From contig NZ_ML769313.1 in the NCBI RefSeq assembly GCF_009720365.1, positions 296,591 to 360,590 of the forward strand: 64,000 nucleotides of DNA, given 5' to 3'. This document shows, piece by piece, positions 16,465 to 23,715 of this stretch. A program made the translations under genes and the position numbers. Every line of letters begins with the position of its first letter. Position 1 is the stretch's first letter. Source of the DNA: Catellatospora paridis (lineage in GTDB: Bacteria; Actinomycetota; Actinomycetes; Mycobacteriales; Micromonosporaceae). The notes beneath the pieces are model-generated. The model was not told the origin of the DNA. It ran no database searches and saw nothing but the letters and a program-made list of their open reading frames with translations.

Positions 16465-17114
16465 CCGTCATGACGCCGTCGACCGCCCTGCCCGCCGCTG
16501 GCCCGTCGCGGCGGCGCCCGCGGGGGCAGAACTGGTACGGTCTCGCCCTGCGGGCCATGGCTTGGATCGCCTACCCGGCCCTCGCCGGGCTCGCGTTCCT
16601 GCTGCTCAGCCTGGCCGTGGTCAGCTGGCTGCCGGCGTACGCCGCGGCCGGGCACGCGCTGCACCGGTGGCGCACCGGCGAGGACGAGCGCTGCTTCACC
16701 GGCACGCTGCGCGCCTTCGGCGGCTACTGGCGCGCACTGTGGCGGCACTCGCTGGCCTCCACGCTGGCCTTCGCAGTGCTCGTCGTGAACGTCGTGTTCC
16801 TCGCCGGGCAGCCCTCGCCGACGGCGTTCGCGCTGCTGGCCGCGCAGGTCGGGGTGCTGGCCGCGTTCGTGCCGTACCACCTGGCGCTGGCCGCGGCCGC
16901 CGCCGTCGACGGCCCGCACGCCGACCGGACGGGCCTGCGCCGCCGCGCGCTGGTGCTGGCGTTCGGGTCGCCGCGGCGAGGACTGCTGCTGCTGGCCGCA
17001 GCGGTGGCCGCGCCGCTGGTCGCACTGCCGCTCGCGGTCGGGCCGCTGCTGTTCGGTCCGACGCTGCCGCTGCTGCTCGCCCTGCACCTGGCGGCTCCGC
17101 ACGAGGACCGCTGA
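16461..17114 (+). CDS. YesL-like (DUF624) membrane protein
   Basis: 217 residues with about five hydrophobic segments (35-60, 95-115, 122-145, 170-190, 195-212) and the DUF624 trademark start of a short helix followed by 'SLAVVSWLPAYAAAGHALHRW'. YesL-type proteins are found again and again inside Gram-positive loci for pectin and other polysaccharides next to SBP1-type transporters; their role, perhaps in transport or in signalling, is not established. Last gene of the operon (ATGA overlap) and followed by a strong terminator. Confidence 0.85.
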   Translation: MTVMTPSTALPAAGPSRRRPRGQNWYGLALRAMAWIAYPALAGLAFLLLSLAVVSWLPAYAAAGHALHRWRTGEDERCFTGTLRAFGGYWRALWRHSLASTLAFAVLVVNVVFLAGQPSPTAFALLAAQVGVLAAFVPYHLALAAAAAVDGPHADRTGLRRRALVLAFGSPRRGLLLLAAAVAAPLVALPLAVGPLLFGPTLPLLLALHLAAPHEDR

Positions 17115-17132
17115 CCCGCGGCACGGGTTCTT

Positions 17133-17178
17133 CACCGCGCGAGCGATGCGCCCGATCGGGCGCATCGCTCGCGCGGTG
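17133..17178. terminator. 46-bp perfect palindrome, bidirectional terminator
   Basis: Twenty-three bases are followed directly by their exact reverse complement (axis between 17155 and 17156). It lies between the convergent YesL-like and tautomerase genes. Loop-less perfection is unusual; as RNA the central GATC would open to form the loop. Confidence 0.85.
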
Positions 17179-17181
17179 GTG

Positions 17182-17370
17182 TCATTCGGCGTCGACGGCC
17201 AGCACCCCGCCCTTGGCGACCAGCTCGCCGCTGATCTCCACGAACAGGATCCGCACGTCCTGGCGCCGGGCGCCCAGGATCGCCTCGGCCTGCTCGGTGA
17301 CCGCCTGTACGAACTGCCGCCGCTGGTCAAGGGTGCGTCCCGCAAGCAGTTCGACGGTGATGTTGGGCAT
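17182..17370 (-). CDS. 4-oxalocrotonate tautomerase-family protein
   Basis: 62 residues, the canonical size of 4-OT subunits, beginning Met-Pro: after Met removal Pro1 is the catalytic base. The sequence 'PNITVELLAGRTLDQRRQFVQAVTEQ' has the expected strand-helix with 'GRT.DQ', and 'DVRILFVEIS' follows; an Arg near position 39 (RRQDVR) fits the substrate-binding role. Such enzymes catalyse keto-enol isomerisation. AGGAG is 7 bases before the ATG. About 105 bp upstream is a CG-centred palindrome like the LacI operators of the uronate locus, so the enzyme may help linearise or isomerise unsaturated uronates. The catalytic family is sure; the pathway is inferred. Confidence 0.88.
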   Translation of the reverse strand: MPNITVELLAGRTLDQRRQFVQAVTEQAEAILGARRQDVRILFVEISGELVAKGGVLAVDAE

Positions 17371-17473
17371 GAGCGACTCCTGGTGATGAGGGGCATGCTG
17401 CGGGTCACCGTTCCATCGAAGCGGCTCCACCGCGGATGAGACTTGAGGTCCGCGGGTTGGCGAACAGCCTCAC

Positions 17474-17500
17474 TGCATCGTTGCACCAGTGTTTCGGGAC
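17474..17500. promoter_or_regulatory. Candidate LacI operator pair upstream of the tautomerase gene
   Basis: TGCATCGTTGCA (17474-17485, four of five arm positions symmetric) shares CGTTGCACCAGT with the operator at 8790-8803. A weaker CG-centred element (TGTTTCGGGACG, centre 17495.5) follows 16 bp on, the same spacing as the two other pairs. On the minus strand the first site overlaps a possible -10 (AACGAT, 17 bases after TTGCCG), which would serve the tautomerase gene. Confidence 0.45.
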
Positions 17501-17541
17501 GGCAAGCCCGGACGGGTTCGCCCCGGCTGGCCGTCCGGTGT

Positions 17542-17949
17542 CTACTCTCGACGCTTGAAGATCATCCTGACCCGGACGTCGGTGTAGCCGTCGAGCAGGA
17601 ACCAGGCGCCGGACAGCAGCAGCATCAAGCCGCCCAGCAGGGTGACGAGCCAGCCCTGCCCGAGGACTCCGGCCACCGCCGCGGCGATCCCCACCGGGCC
17701 CATGACGTAATTCACCGAGCGCAGCGGCGGATGGTTCTCGGCGGCGCTGACCCAGCCCGACGCGAGCGTCACCAGCGCGCCGATCATCAGCGCCGCTGCG
17801 GAGGCGTGGACGTCGAAGGCGCCGATGGCCGCCGTCCTCAGCGCCCACAGCGCGGCGCCGAACAAGATCGCGCCCGCAGCGAGTCTCCGGAGCCCCGGCC
17901 GGAAGCTGTTGTACCGCGTCACCTTCGGCGGCCGACCGTCTCCCGTCAT
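17542..17949 (-). CDS. Small integral membrane protein of unknown function
   Basis: 135 residues with three or four hydrophobic segments (about 22-42, 46-66, 78-97, 99-118) and a basic C-terminus (RVRMIFKRRE). It does not match a family I recognise. The last part 'GGLMLLLSGAWFLLDGYTDVRVRMIF' looks like a helical hairpin turning into the cytoplasm. The ATG at 17949 has no ribosome binding site but is 7 bases from a -10 box, so translation is probably leaderless. Monocistronic. Confidence 0.75.
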   Translation of the reverse strand: MTGDGRPPKVTRYNSFRPGLRRLAAGAILFGAALWALRTAAIGAFDVHASAAALMIGALVTLASGWVSAAENHPPLRSVNYVMGPVGIAAAVAGVLGQGWLVTLLGGLMLLLSGAWFLLDGYTDVRVRMIFKRRE

Positions 17950-17956
17950 GCCGCCA

Positions 17957-17985
17957 AATCTAAGGAGCAGGTCGACATTCGACAA
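17957..17985 (-). promoter_or_regulatory. Leaderless promoter of the 17542-17949 gene
   Basis: Minus strand TTGTCG (17985-17980), 17 bases, TAGATT (17962-17957), then 7 bases to the ATG. Confidence 0.6.
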
Positions 17986-18061
17986 TGGAGCAATGATCGA
18001 TGATCGTGGTAAGGAATCATCGGCGATGACATGGACCGTGTCGACCTGACCGTGGCGGCCG

Positions 18062-18823
18062 TCAGCTGAACTTCGTCCTGGGGCGTTTCTGCAGGACATC
18101 GTCCACAAAGAGGTCGACCTTCTCGTTGTAGAAGGCGACCAGTCCCTCGATCTTCCGGCTCTCGTGCAGCGGCGTGCGATACGACCACACGAGGTCGTCG
18201 TGCACGGTGTCGCCGGCCCGCACCGACCAGTATTCCGCCTGGCCCTTGTACGGGCAGTGGGAGACCGTGGCGGTGGGCGCCAGCAGATCGAGCCGGACGT
18301 CGGTCTTCGGCAGGTAGTAGCGCGGCGGCAGGCCGGTCTCGAACAGCACCGTCGGCCGGTGCGACTCGGCCACGGTCACCCCGTCGACCTCGACGCGTAC
18401 GTGCCGCGAGCTGGCGAGGATGTCCACCCGGGTGTGCGGATCGCGCGGGTGGGTGTACACCTCCTCGTCCTCCTCGAACCAGGCGTCCATGGCCGCCCAG
18501 TCGAACCGCACGAGATCGCGAAGCTCCTCCACGGGCGAGTGCTCGTAGCGCAGTGCCGCGCCCTCGGCGGTGCGGTCGCCGACCCGCACGGTGTACAGAT
18601 CGCCCTCACCCAGACCCGGCGACTGGACCGTGCGGCCCGCCGGTTCGAGCAGCCCGCTGCGCACATCGGCGAGCGGGATGTAGTAGGCCGGGTAGTACGG
18701 CACCTCCCAGACGAGCACCGGCCTGCTCGTGTCGGCCACGACCTGGCCATTGAAGTACGTGCGCACGCGCTTGGCGCCGTGCTCGATCCGGATGCGGGTA
18801 GCCCTGTCGGTGGAAACGCTCAT
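18062..18823 (-). CDS. Tandem DUF427 protein
   Basis: 253 residues made of two DUF427 (nucleotidyltransferase-like beta-barrel) domains, about 5-125 and 126-240. Each has the same order of motifs: 'RIEHGAKRVRTYFNGQVVADTSRP' versus 'DILASSRHVRVEVDGVTVAESHRP', then 'YYPAYYIPLADVR' versus 'LPPRYYLPKTDVR', and 'YKGQAEYWSVRAG' in the second. Many actinobacterial proteins have this double arrangement; function unknown. The ATG at 18823 begins 'MSVSTDRATRIRIEHG'; upstream sequence in frame is not typical of the family. Confidence 0.88.
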   Translation of the reverse strand: MSVSTDRATRIRIEHGAKRVRTYFNGQVVADTSRPVLVWEVPYYPAYYIPLADVRSGLLEPAGRTVQSPGLGEGDLYTVRVGDRTAEGAALRYEHSPVEELRDLVRFDWAAMDAWFEEDEEVYTHPRDPHTRVDILASSRHVRVEVDGVTVAESHRPTVLFETGLPPRYYLPKTDVRLDLLAPTATVSHCPYKGQAEYWSVRAGDTVHDDLVWSYRTPLHESRKIEGLVAFYNEKVDLFVDDVLQKRPRTKFS

Positions 18824-18958
18824 ACCAGGATCAACGAGGTGATCCAGGGCCACATTCCTCGGCCGTTCAGCGGCGGGCGCGGACGTGACGGTGCCAGGAG
18901 GTGGGCCGAACCGGGGGCAGGCGCGGATGCTCGGCACCCATTACGCTTCGCGATCACT

Positions 18959-21592
18959 ATGAGCGTACTGACGTCACCGATGCCCACGACCCGGCTCTCG
19001 CGTCTGCGGAGTCCCGCGGGCCGCGCCGCGGCCGCGGCGGCCGTGGCGCTGGTTCTCATCGTCGCGGCCGGCGCCGCCTGGGACCCCTCCGGCCTGCTGG
19101 CACCCGTGAGCGGTCGAGGCCTGCCGCTGATGGGCGGCGGTGGTGTCTACCGCTGGGCTCCGCTGCTGGTAGGGCTGCCGACGATGCTGCTCGCCGCCTC
19201 CGTGCCGGTCCTCGCGATCGGCGGTGGCCGGGTGCGGCGGGCAAGGTGGTGGATCTTCCTCGTCACCTGGACCGCCGTGGCCGGCGCAGCCGCGCTGGCC
19301 GCCGCCGTCACGGGATTCGTCAGCGCCCTGCCGCTGATCGGGCCGCACCTGTCCGTCGGCTCCGCGCTCAGGTTCGCCTTCGCCACCAGCGGGTTCGCCG
19401 CGATGAAGTTCCTCCTGGCCGGCCCGCTGGTCGCCGCCGCGGCAGCGCTCGCTCACGGCCGCCTGCCGCTGGCCGCGAGCTCGGACGAACACGACCCGGT
19501 CGTCCGCGACACCGAGCCGGACACTGTCGATCCCGACGCCGACCGGCCCGCGTCCGCCGTCGGTGTCTGCGTGGCGGTCATGTTCGTGGTGGTGACGCTG
19601 GCGGCGGCCGCCTTCGGTGCGTCGTGGTGGCGGGGCGGGCCGGTCGGCTACGCGTTCGCCGGTCTGCTGCCGGCGCCCAGTGCCGCCGCGGGCGTGGTCG
19701 GCTACCTGTGCGGTGTGGTGCTGTTCCTCGGCGTCTTCGGCGCGACGGTGCGGGCGATGCAGCAGCGGCTCGTGCGCCACACTTCGTCGGCCGCGGCGGT
19801 GACGGTCTGGCTGGCCTCGACGGTGGCCGGCCTCGGCATCGGCGTGGTCTGCGCGGTCGCGGCGGCGCTCGCCTCGGCCGGGCTGCGTGACGCCGGACCC
19901 GACAGCTGGTGGATCGGCACGACCTTGCTCGGTGTCGGGACCGGCATCGGCTACGGCATCGCGGTCGGCCTGATCGGGGCGGTCGGTGCGGCTGTGGCGT
20001 GGCGGTGGCGTCCGGGCCGGGTCACGGCCCGTCTCTCCGGGTCGCGCCGGTGGGCCGTGGGCGCACCCGTGGCCGTGCTGCTGGCGGCCCTGCCCCTGGT
20101 GATCGGGCCCTCCGCGGTGCCCGGACCGCAACCGGTCGCGCCGGTGCCGGCGTCCGCCGGACTCCAGCGCCTGCACCTGCTTCCCGCCGCGACCGAGGAC
20201 GGTCTGCCCACGATCGGCGACGTCACCGGCCGTCAGGTGATCCTGCGGGGCGTCAACGTGAACCAGCTGATCGACTACCACCTGCGCGACCCTGCGGTTC
20301 CGGCCACCGAGCCGCTGACCGACGCGGACTTCGCCCAGATTGCCGCGATGGGCTTCAACGTCGTACGGCTGGGGATGTCCTGGTCCCGGCTGGAGCCGCG
20401 ACGCGGGGAGTTCGACCAGGCCTACCTTCAGCAGATCAGCACTGCGGTGGCCTCGGCCAAGGCGCACGGCGTCTACGTCGTGCTGGACATGCACCAGGAC
20501 GCCTGGGGCAACGCCCTGGCCCGGCCGGGGGAGCAGTGCGGCGGCGGTACCAGCCCGACCACCGGCTGGGACGGCGCGCCGGCCTGGGCGACGATCACCG
20601 ACGGGACGCTGCACTGCCAGTTCCTGGCCCGCGACCTCGCCCCGGCGGTCGCGACGGCGTTCGGCAACTTCTACACCGACCGCGACGGGATCCAGAGCGA
20701 ACTCGTCCGCGCCTGGGCCTTCGTTGCGCGGGCGTTCGCGAACGAGCCCGCCGTCGCCGGATACGACCTGCTCAACGAGCCCGGCATCGGAGCGAACCCG
20801 CCGATCAGCTCCGGGCTGCTGCTGGGCAGGTACTACGACGCCGCCATCACCGCGATCCGCGACGCGGAGCGGGCCGGGCAGGGCTTCGCGCACCTGGTCT
20901 TCTTCGAGCCGAGCGTGCTCTGGTCGGGGCTGGCCTTCGACGTGGCGCCGCCGCCGGGCTTCACCGGCGACCGGCAACTGGTGTTCGCGCCGCACCCGTA
21001 CAGCGAGTCGATCACGATGGATCAGAGCTTCGGGCTGACGATCGCCTCGATCGAGCGGAACCTGGCGGTGTCGGCCCGTGCCGCGGCGTCCTACGGCGCG
21101 GCGTACTGGCCTGGCGAGTGGGGCTGGTTCGGCGACCCGGCGGTGGACGGGGCGAAGGTGACCCGCTTCGGTGCGGCCCAGGACCGCCTCGGCATCGGCG
21201 GCGCGTTCTGGGTGTGGAAGCAGGGCTGCGGATCGCCGGAGACCGGTGCCGACGCCGAGACATCGGGCAACCTCGCCCGGATCGACTGCGTCACCGGCGC
21301 CGCGATCCCCCCGCCGACCGGCTTCGCGCAGCCTTTGACCAGGGCGTATCCGCGGGCGTTCCCCGGCCGCCTCGACCGGCTCGAGGCCACCCCGGGCGAC
21401 GGGGGACTGACGTTCGCCGCGACCGTCGGCGCCGACGGGGTGAACTGCGCGCTCGACATCTGGGTGCCCGGTGAGGCGCAGCCGCGGCTGGCCACCCAGG
21501 GGGTCGGCGACGCGGCGTCGGTGAAGGTGCCCGGCGGCTGGCAGGTCACCGGTTGTGCCCGCGGCGCGTACACGGTCACCGTCACGCGATGA
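18959..21592 (+). CDS. GH5-family glycosidase fused to an N-terminal polytopic membrane domain
   Basis: 877 residues. Residues 1-395 are hydrophobic with about eight predicted membrane spans and a short acidic loop (SDEHDPVVRDTEPDT) and resemble no family that I can name. From about 400 the protein is a GH5 TIM barrel: 'RGVNVNQLIDYH', 'MGFNVVRLGMSWSRLEP', 'DMHQDAWG', 'YDLLNEPG' with acid/base E607, and 'WPGEWGWF' with nucleophile E720. This motif set resembles endoglycosylceramidase-like GH5 members. A beta-sandwich-like tail ends in 'GAYTVTVTR'. The catalytic domain should sit outside the cell, tethered by the membrane part. No ribosome binding site at the ATG; an alternative ATG lies 7 codons later. 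Confidence 0.85.
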   Translation: MSVLTSPMPTTRLSRLRSPAGRAAAAAAVALVLIVAAGAAWDPSGLLAPVSGRGLPLMGGGGVYRWAPLLVGLPTMLLAASVPVLAIGGGRVRRARWWIFLVTWTAVAGAAALAAAVTGFVSALPLIGPHLSVGSALRFAFATSGFAAMKFLLAGPLVAAAAALAHGRLPLAASSDEHDPVVRDTEPDTVDPDADRPASAVGVCVAVMFVVVTLAAAAFGASWWRGGPVGYAFAGLLPAPSAAAGVVGYLCGVVLFLGVFGATVRAMQQRLVRHTSSAAAVTVWLASTVAGLGIGVVCAVAAALASAGLRDAGPDSWWIGTTLLGVGTGIGYGIAVGLIGAVGAAVAWRWRPGRVTARLSGSRRWAVGAPVAVLLAALPLVIGPSAVPGPQPVAPVPASAGLQRLHLLPAATEDGLPTIGDVTGRQVILRGVNVNQLIDYHLRDPAVPATEPLTDADFAQIAAMGFNVVRLGMSWSRLEPRRGEFDQAYLQQISTAVASAKAHGVYVVLDMHQDAWGNALARPGEQCGGGTSPTTGWDGAPAWATITDGTLHCQFLARDLAPAVATAFGNFYTDRDGIQSELVRAWAFVARAFANEPAVAGYDLLNEPGIGANPPISSGLLLGRYYDAAITAIRDAERAGQGFAHLVFFEPSVLWSGLAFDVAPPPGFTGDRQLVFAPHPYSESITMDQSFGLTIASIERNLAVSARAAASYGAAYWPGEWGWFGDPAVDGAKVTRFGAAQDRLGIGGAFWVWKQGCGSPETGADAETSGNLARIDCVTGAAIPPPTGFAQPLTRAYPRAFPGRLDRLEATPGDGGLTFAATVGADGVNCALDIWVPGEAQPRLATQGVGDAASVKVPGGWQVTGCARGAYTVTVTR

Positions 21593-21603
21593 CCGCCGCC
21601 TGA

Positions 21604-22200
21604 TCAGGAGGGCAGCTCGTCGCCTCGGATGCGGGCGTGCAGGTGCATGTCGTGCCGGCCGTCGGAGTGGACGGCGTCGCTGCGCTTGGTGCCCTCCAGG
21701 AGGAACCCGGCTTTGACGGCGACCCGGCAGGAGGCGTGGTTGCGGGTCGAGTGATCCAGGTGCAGCCGGTGGAAACCGGCCTCGCCCAGTGCCCAGGTGC
21801 TCAGAGCCGTCAGTGCACGAGAGGCGACACCTGCTCCGCGGGCGGCCGGAAGCACCCAGTAGGCGCACCCTGCGACACCGTCGTCGAGATTCAAGGACCC
21901 CATGGCCAGGCGTCCCAGCACCTCGTCGCCGCCGCGGGTCACCGCCCAACTCGCGCCGGTCTCCTGCGCCCAGGCCTGGCGGTACTGCTCGAACCACTCG
22001 CGAACCTGGTCCTCGGACGAGGGCTGGCGGGTGTGCCAGTGCCGGATCTCCGGGTCCTGGTACGCGGAGTGGAAGACTGCTGCGTCAGCAGGCTCCCAGG
22101 GGCGTATGACCAGCTCACCCGGGGCGGAGATCACTGGTTGCGGGCCGGCGGACAGTGTTCCGGCGGGGATGGCGGGCGGCGTCGAAAGTGTTGCCTTCAC
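21604..22200 (-). CDS. GNAT-family acetyltransferase (RimJ/RimL-like)
   Basis: 198 residues. Acetyltransf_3 signature elements are present: 'LVIRPWEPADAAVFHSAYQDPEI', 'YWVLPAARGAGVASRALTALSTWAL' with the acetyl-CoA loop (R-G-A-G-V-A), and 'LHLDHSTRNHASCRVAVKAGFLLEG'. Closest in style to RimJ/RimL-type enzymes that acetylate alpha-amino groups of proteins or antibiotics. GTG start at 22200 preceded by a GA-rich site. Convergent with the GH5 gene, 11 bp apart. Confidence 0.88.
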   Translation of the reverse strand: MKATLSTPPAIPAGTLSAGPQPVISAPGELVIRPWEPADAAVFHSAYQDPEIRHWHTRQPSSEDQVREWFEQYRQAWAQETGASWAVTRGGDEVLGRLAMGSLNLDDGVAGCAYWVLPAARGAGVASRALTALSTWALGEAGFHRLHLDHSTRNHASCRVAVKAGFLLEGTKRSDAVHSDGRHDMHLHARIRGDELPS

Positions 22201-22232
22201 GCCTCATCCTCTCCCGGCGGTGATCAGCCATG

Positions 22233-22583
22233 TCAAGGCTGCTCCACGACGGCGCTGGTGCCGGAGCCGGGACGCGACTCCCACTGCCAGGTCTCGTCCA
22301 GCCGCAGCCGTCCGTCGGGCAGTCGGGACAGCGTGGACACACAGTGCCCGGTCGAGGTCTGCCCTTCGTTGTTGAGCTGTGTGTACCGGAAATCGAGCCG
22401 GTCACCGTCGCGGGTGCCGACGAGGAAGCCGCGACGGATCGCACCACCCGTGTACTCGGCCCAGATCATGCCGTCGTGCTCGTGGTAGGTGAACACCGTC
22501 TGCGTGCCGACCTCGCCGCCGGCGACGTCGGCCACGGCGGCGAAACGGCGCCCGTCCAGGGATGCGATCACGCGGTAGATCAT
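22233..22583 (-). CDS. Small beta-barrel protein (often mislabelled N-acetylglutamate synthase)
   Basis: 116 residues. Contains 'TVFTYHEHDGMIWAEYTGGAIRRGFLVG', 'LDFRYTQLNNEGQTSTGHCVS' and 'LPDGRLRLDETWQWES', the pattern of a widespread small family whose members are annotated by transfer as n-acetylglutamate synthase without catalytic evidence. It lacks acetyltransferase motifs, so the function should be read as unknown. The ATG at 22583 has a GGAGCGGG ribosome binding site 6 bases upstream. Confidence 0.82.
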   Translation of the reverse strand: MIYRVIASLDGRRFAAVADVAGGEVGTQTVFTYHEHDGMIWAEYTGGAIRRGFLVGTRDGDRLDFRYTQLNNEGQTSTGHCVSTLSRLPDGRLRLDETWQWESRPGSGTSAVVEQP

Positions 22584-22662
22584 GACATCCCGCTCCGCAC
22601 GGCAGGAACTCCAACGACCGCTACTCGGCGAACCACGCGCACCGGTCGGCCGGTCCGGCCGC

Positions 22663-22698
22663 ACTCGTGCCGATCGTGTGAGCACGACCGGCACGAGT
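22663..22698 (-). terminator. Terminator after the quinoprotein-ThuA unit
   Basis: 16-bp stem with one G-T type mismatch (22663-22678 with 22683-22698) and a 4-base loop, 10 bases beyond the ThuA stop codon. Confidence 0.75.
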
Positions 22699-22708
22699 CG
22701 CACGGCTG

Positions 22709-23695
22709 CTAGCGGCAGAACGGGACCTTGCCCATGGTGGACTGGATCCCGCCCAGGATCAGCTGCTGGAACTCGGCGGCCCCGGGGAAGGAGCCGTCGG
22801 TGGAAAACGAGCGGGCGTCGTGTCCCAGGGTGGTCAGGAACGCCCGTCCGCCGTCGTAGTACTGGCACCAGGCCACCGGGTGCACGTCGCCGTGGCCGGG
22901 GTGGCCCATCGAACCGGCGACGCCGCGCAGCATCGTCGACTCGTCCACGGCGGCCAGGATGCGCACGTCGGACGGGAACGGCACCAGGTTGTACCACTCG
23001 TCGGTGAAGGTCCAGGCCGCCGGAAGCCCGGCCGTGGCGGCGTCCCGGCGGCTGAGCGTCCGCACCGTCGCCGGCTGGTTGGGCCCGTGGTCGTAGTAGT
23101 TCGCCCCGCCGAGCAGGCCCTCGTACCAGGGCCAGTTGTACTCGGTGCCGAATGCGTTGTGGATGCCCACGAACCCGCCGCCGCCCCGGAGGTACTGGCG
23201 CAGCGCGGTCTGCGCGCCGTCGTCGAGGGTGTCCCGGGACGTGCTGAAGAAGATGATCGCGTTGTAGCCGAACAGCTGCCCGGCCGAGCCCAGCCGCGTG
23301 ACGTCCTCGGTGTAGTCGACGCCGAACCCGTTGTCCTGGCCCATCTTGATGATGGCGTGGTGGACGACGTTGGCCTCGGTCAGCGGCGGGTTCAGGCCCG
23401 CGGCCAGGGCCGGGCCGAGATTGGCGTGCCGCGGTCCGGCGGTACGCGTGTACAGCAGGACCTTGTGGCCGGCGGCCGGGTCGAAGTTGCCCCAGTCGTG
23501 ATAGCACCGCTCGTCGGTGCCGCGGCACACGCCGTAGTCCGGGTCGCCCAGCTGCTGGGCCCCCTTCGCCCGGCCCCGGTCGTCGTGTGCGGCGGACGGC
23601 AGGCCCGTCAGCGCCGCGAAGGCGAGGGTGGCCAGGACGCTGACCAGAGCCGTCAGGGCCACGGTCAGCCGGTTCTTCATCGGAAGTCTGCGCAC
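22709..23695 (-). CDS. Secreted ThuA-like (trehalose utilisation/glutamine amidotransferase-fold) protein
   Basis: 328 residues. The GTG at 23695 is chosen because AGGAGAGG lies 7 bases upstream; an ATG follows 5 codons later. A Sec signal peptide (LTVALTALVSVLATLAFAALTG) is followed by a short Cys-containing segment (YGVCRGTDERCYHDW), then a ThuA domain: 'KVLLYTRTAGPRHANLGPAL', 'YNAIIFFSTSRDTLDDGAQTALRQYLRGGGGFVGIHNAF', 'LLGGANYYDHGP' and 'HPVAWCQYYDGGRAFLTTLGHD'. ThuA domains occur in sugar-catabolic enzymes, but their reaction is largely undefined. It starts 20 bp after the quinoprotein gene, so the two are cotranscribed from a promoter with IclR-like sites. Confidence 0.88.
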   Translation of the reverse strand: MRRLPMKNRLTVALTALVSVLATLAFAALTGLPSAAHDDRGRAKGAQQLGDPDYGVCRGTDERCYHDWGNFDPAAGHKVLLYTRTAGPRHANLGPALAAGLNPPLTEANVVHHAIIKMGQDNGFGVDYTEDVTRLGSAGQLFGYNAIIFFSTSRDTLDDGAQTALRQYLRGGGGFVGIHNAFGTEYNWPWYEGLLGGANYYDHGPNQPATVRTLSRRDAATAGLPAAWTFTDEWYNLVPFPSDVRILAAVDESTMLRGVAGSMGHPGHGDVHPVAWCQYYDGGRAFLTTLGHDARSFSTDGSFPGAAEFQQLILGGIQSTMGKVPFCR

Positions 23696-23715
23696 GTCGT
23701 TGCCTCTCCTGGCGA

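Noticed and set aside
18974-21997. 1007-codon open frame antisense to the GH5 fusion gene
   Set aside because: Low-complexity Arg/Gly/Ala-rich sequence without motifs, mirror of a gene with clear catalytic residues.
22233-22583. N-acetylglutamate synthase
   Set aside because: No acetyl-CoA binding motif and only 116 residues of beta-strands; the name is a propagated annotation error.
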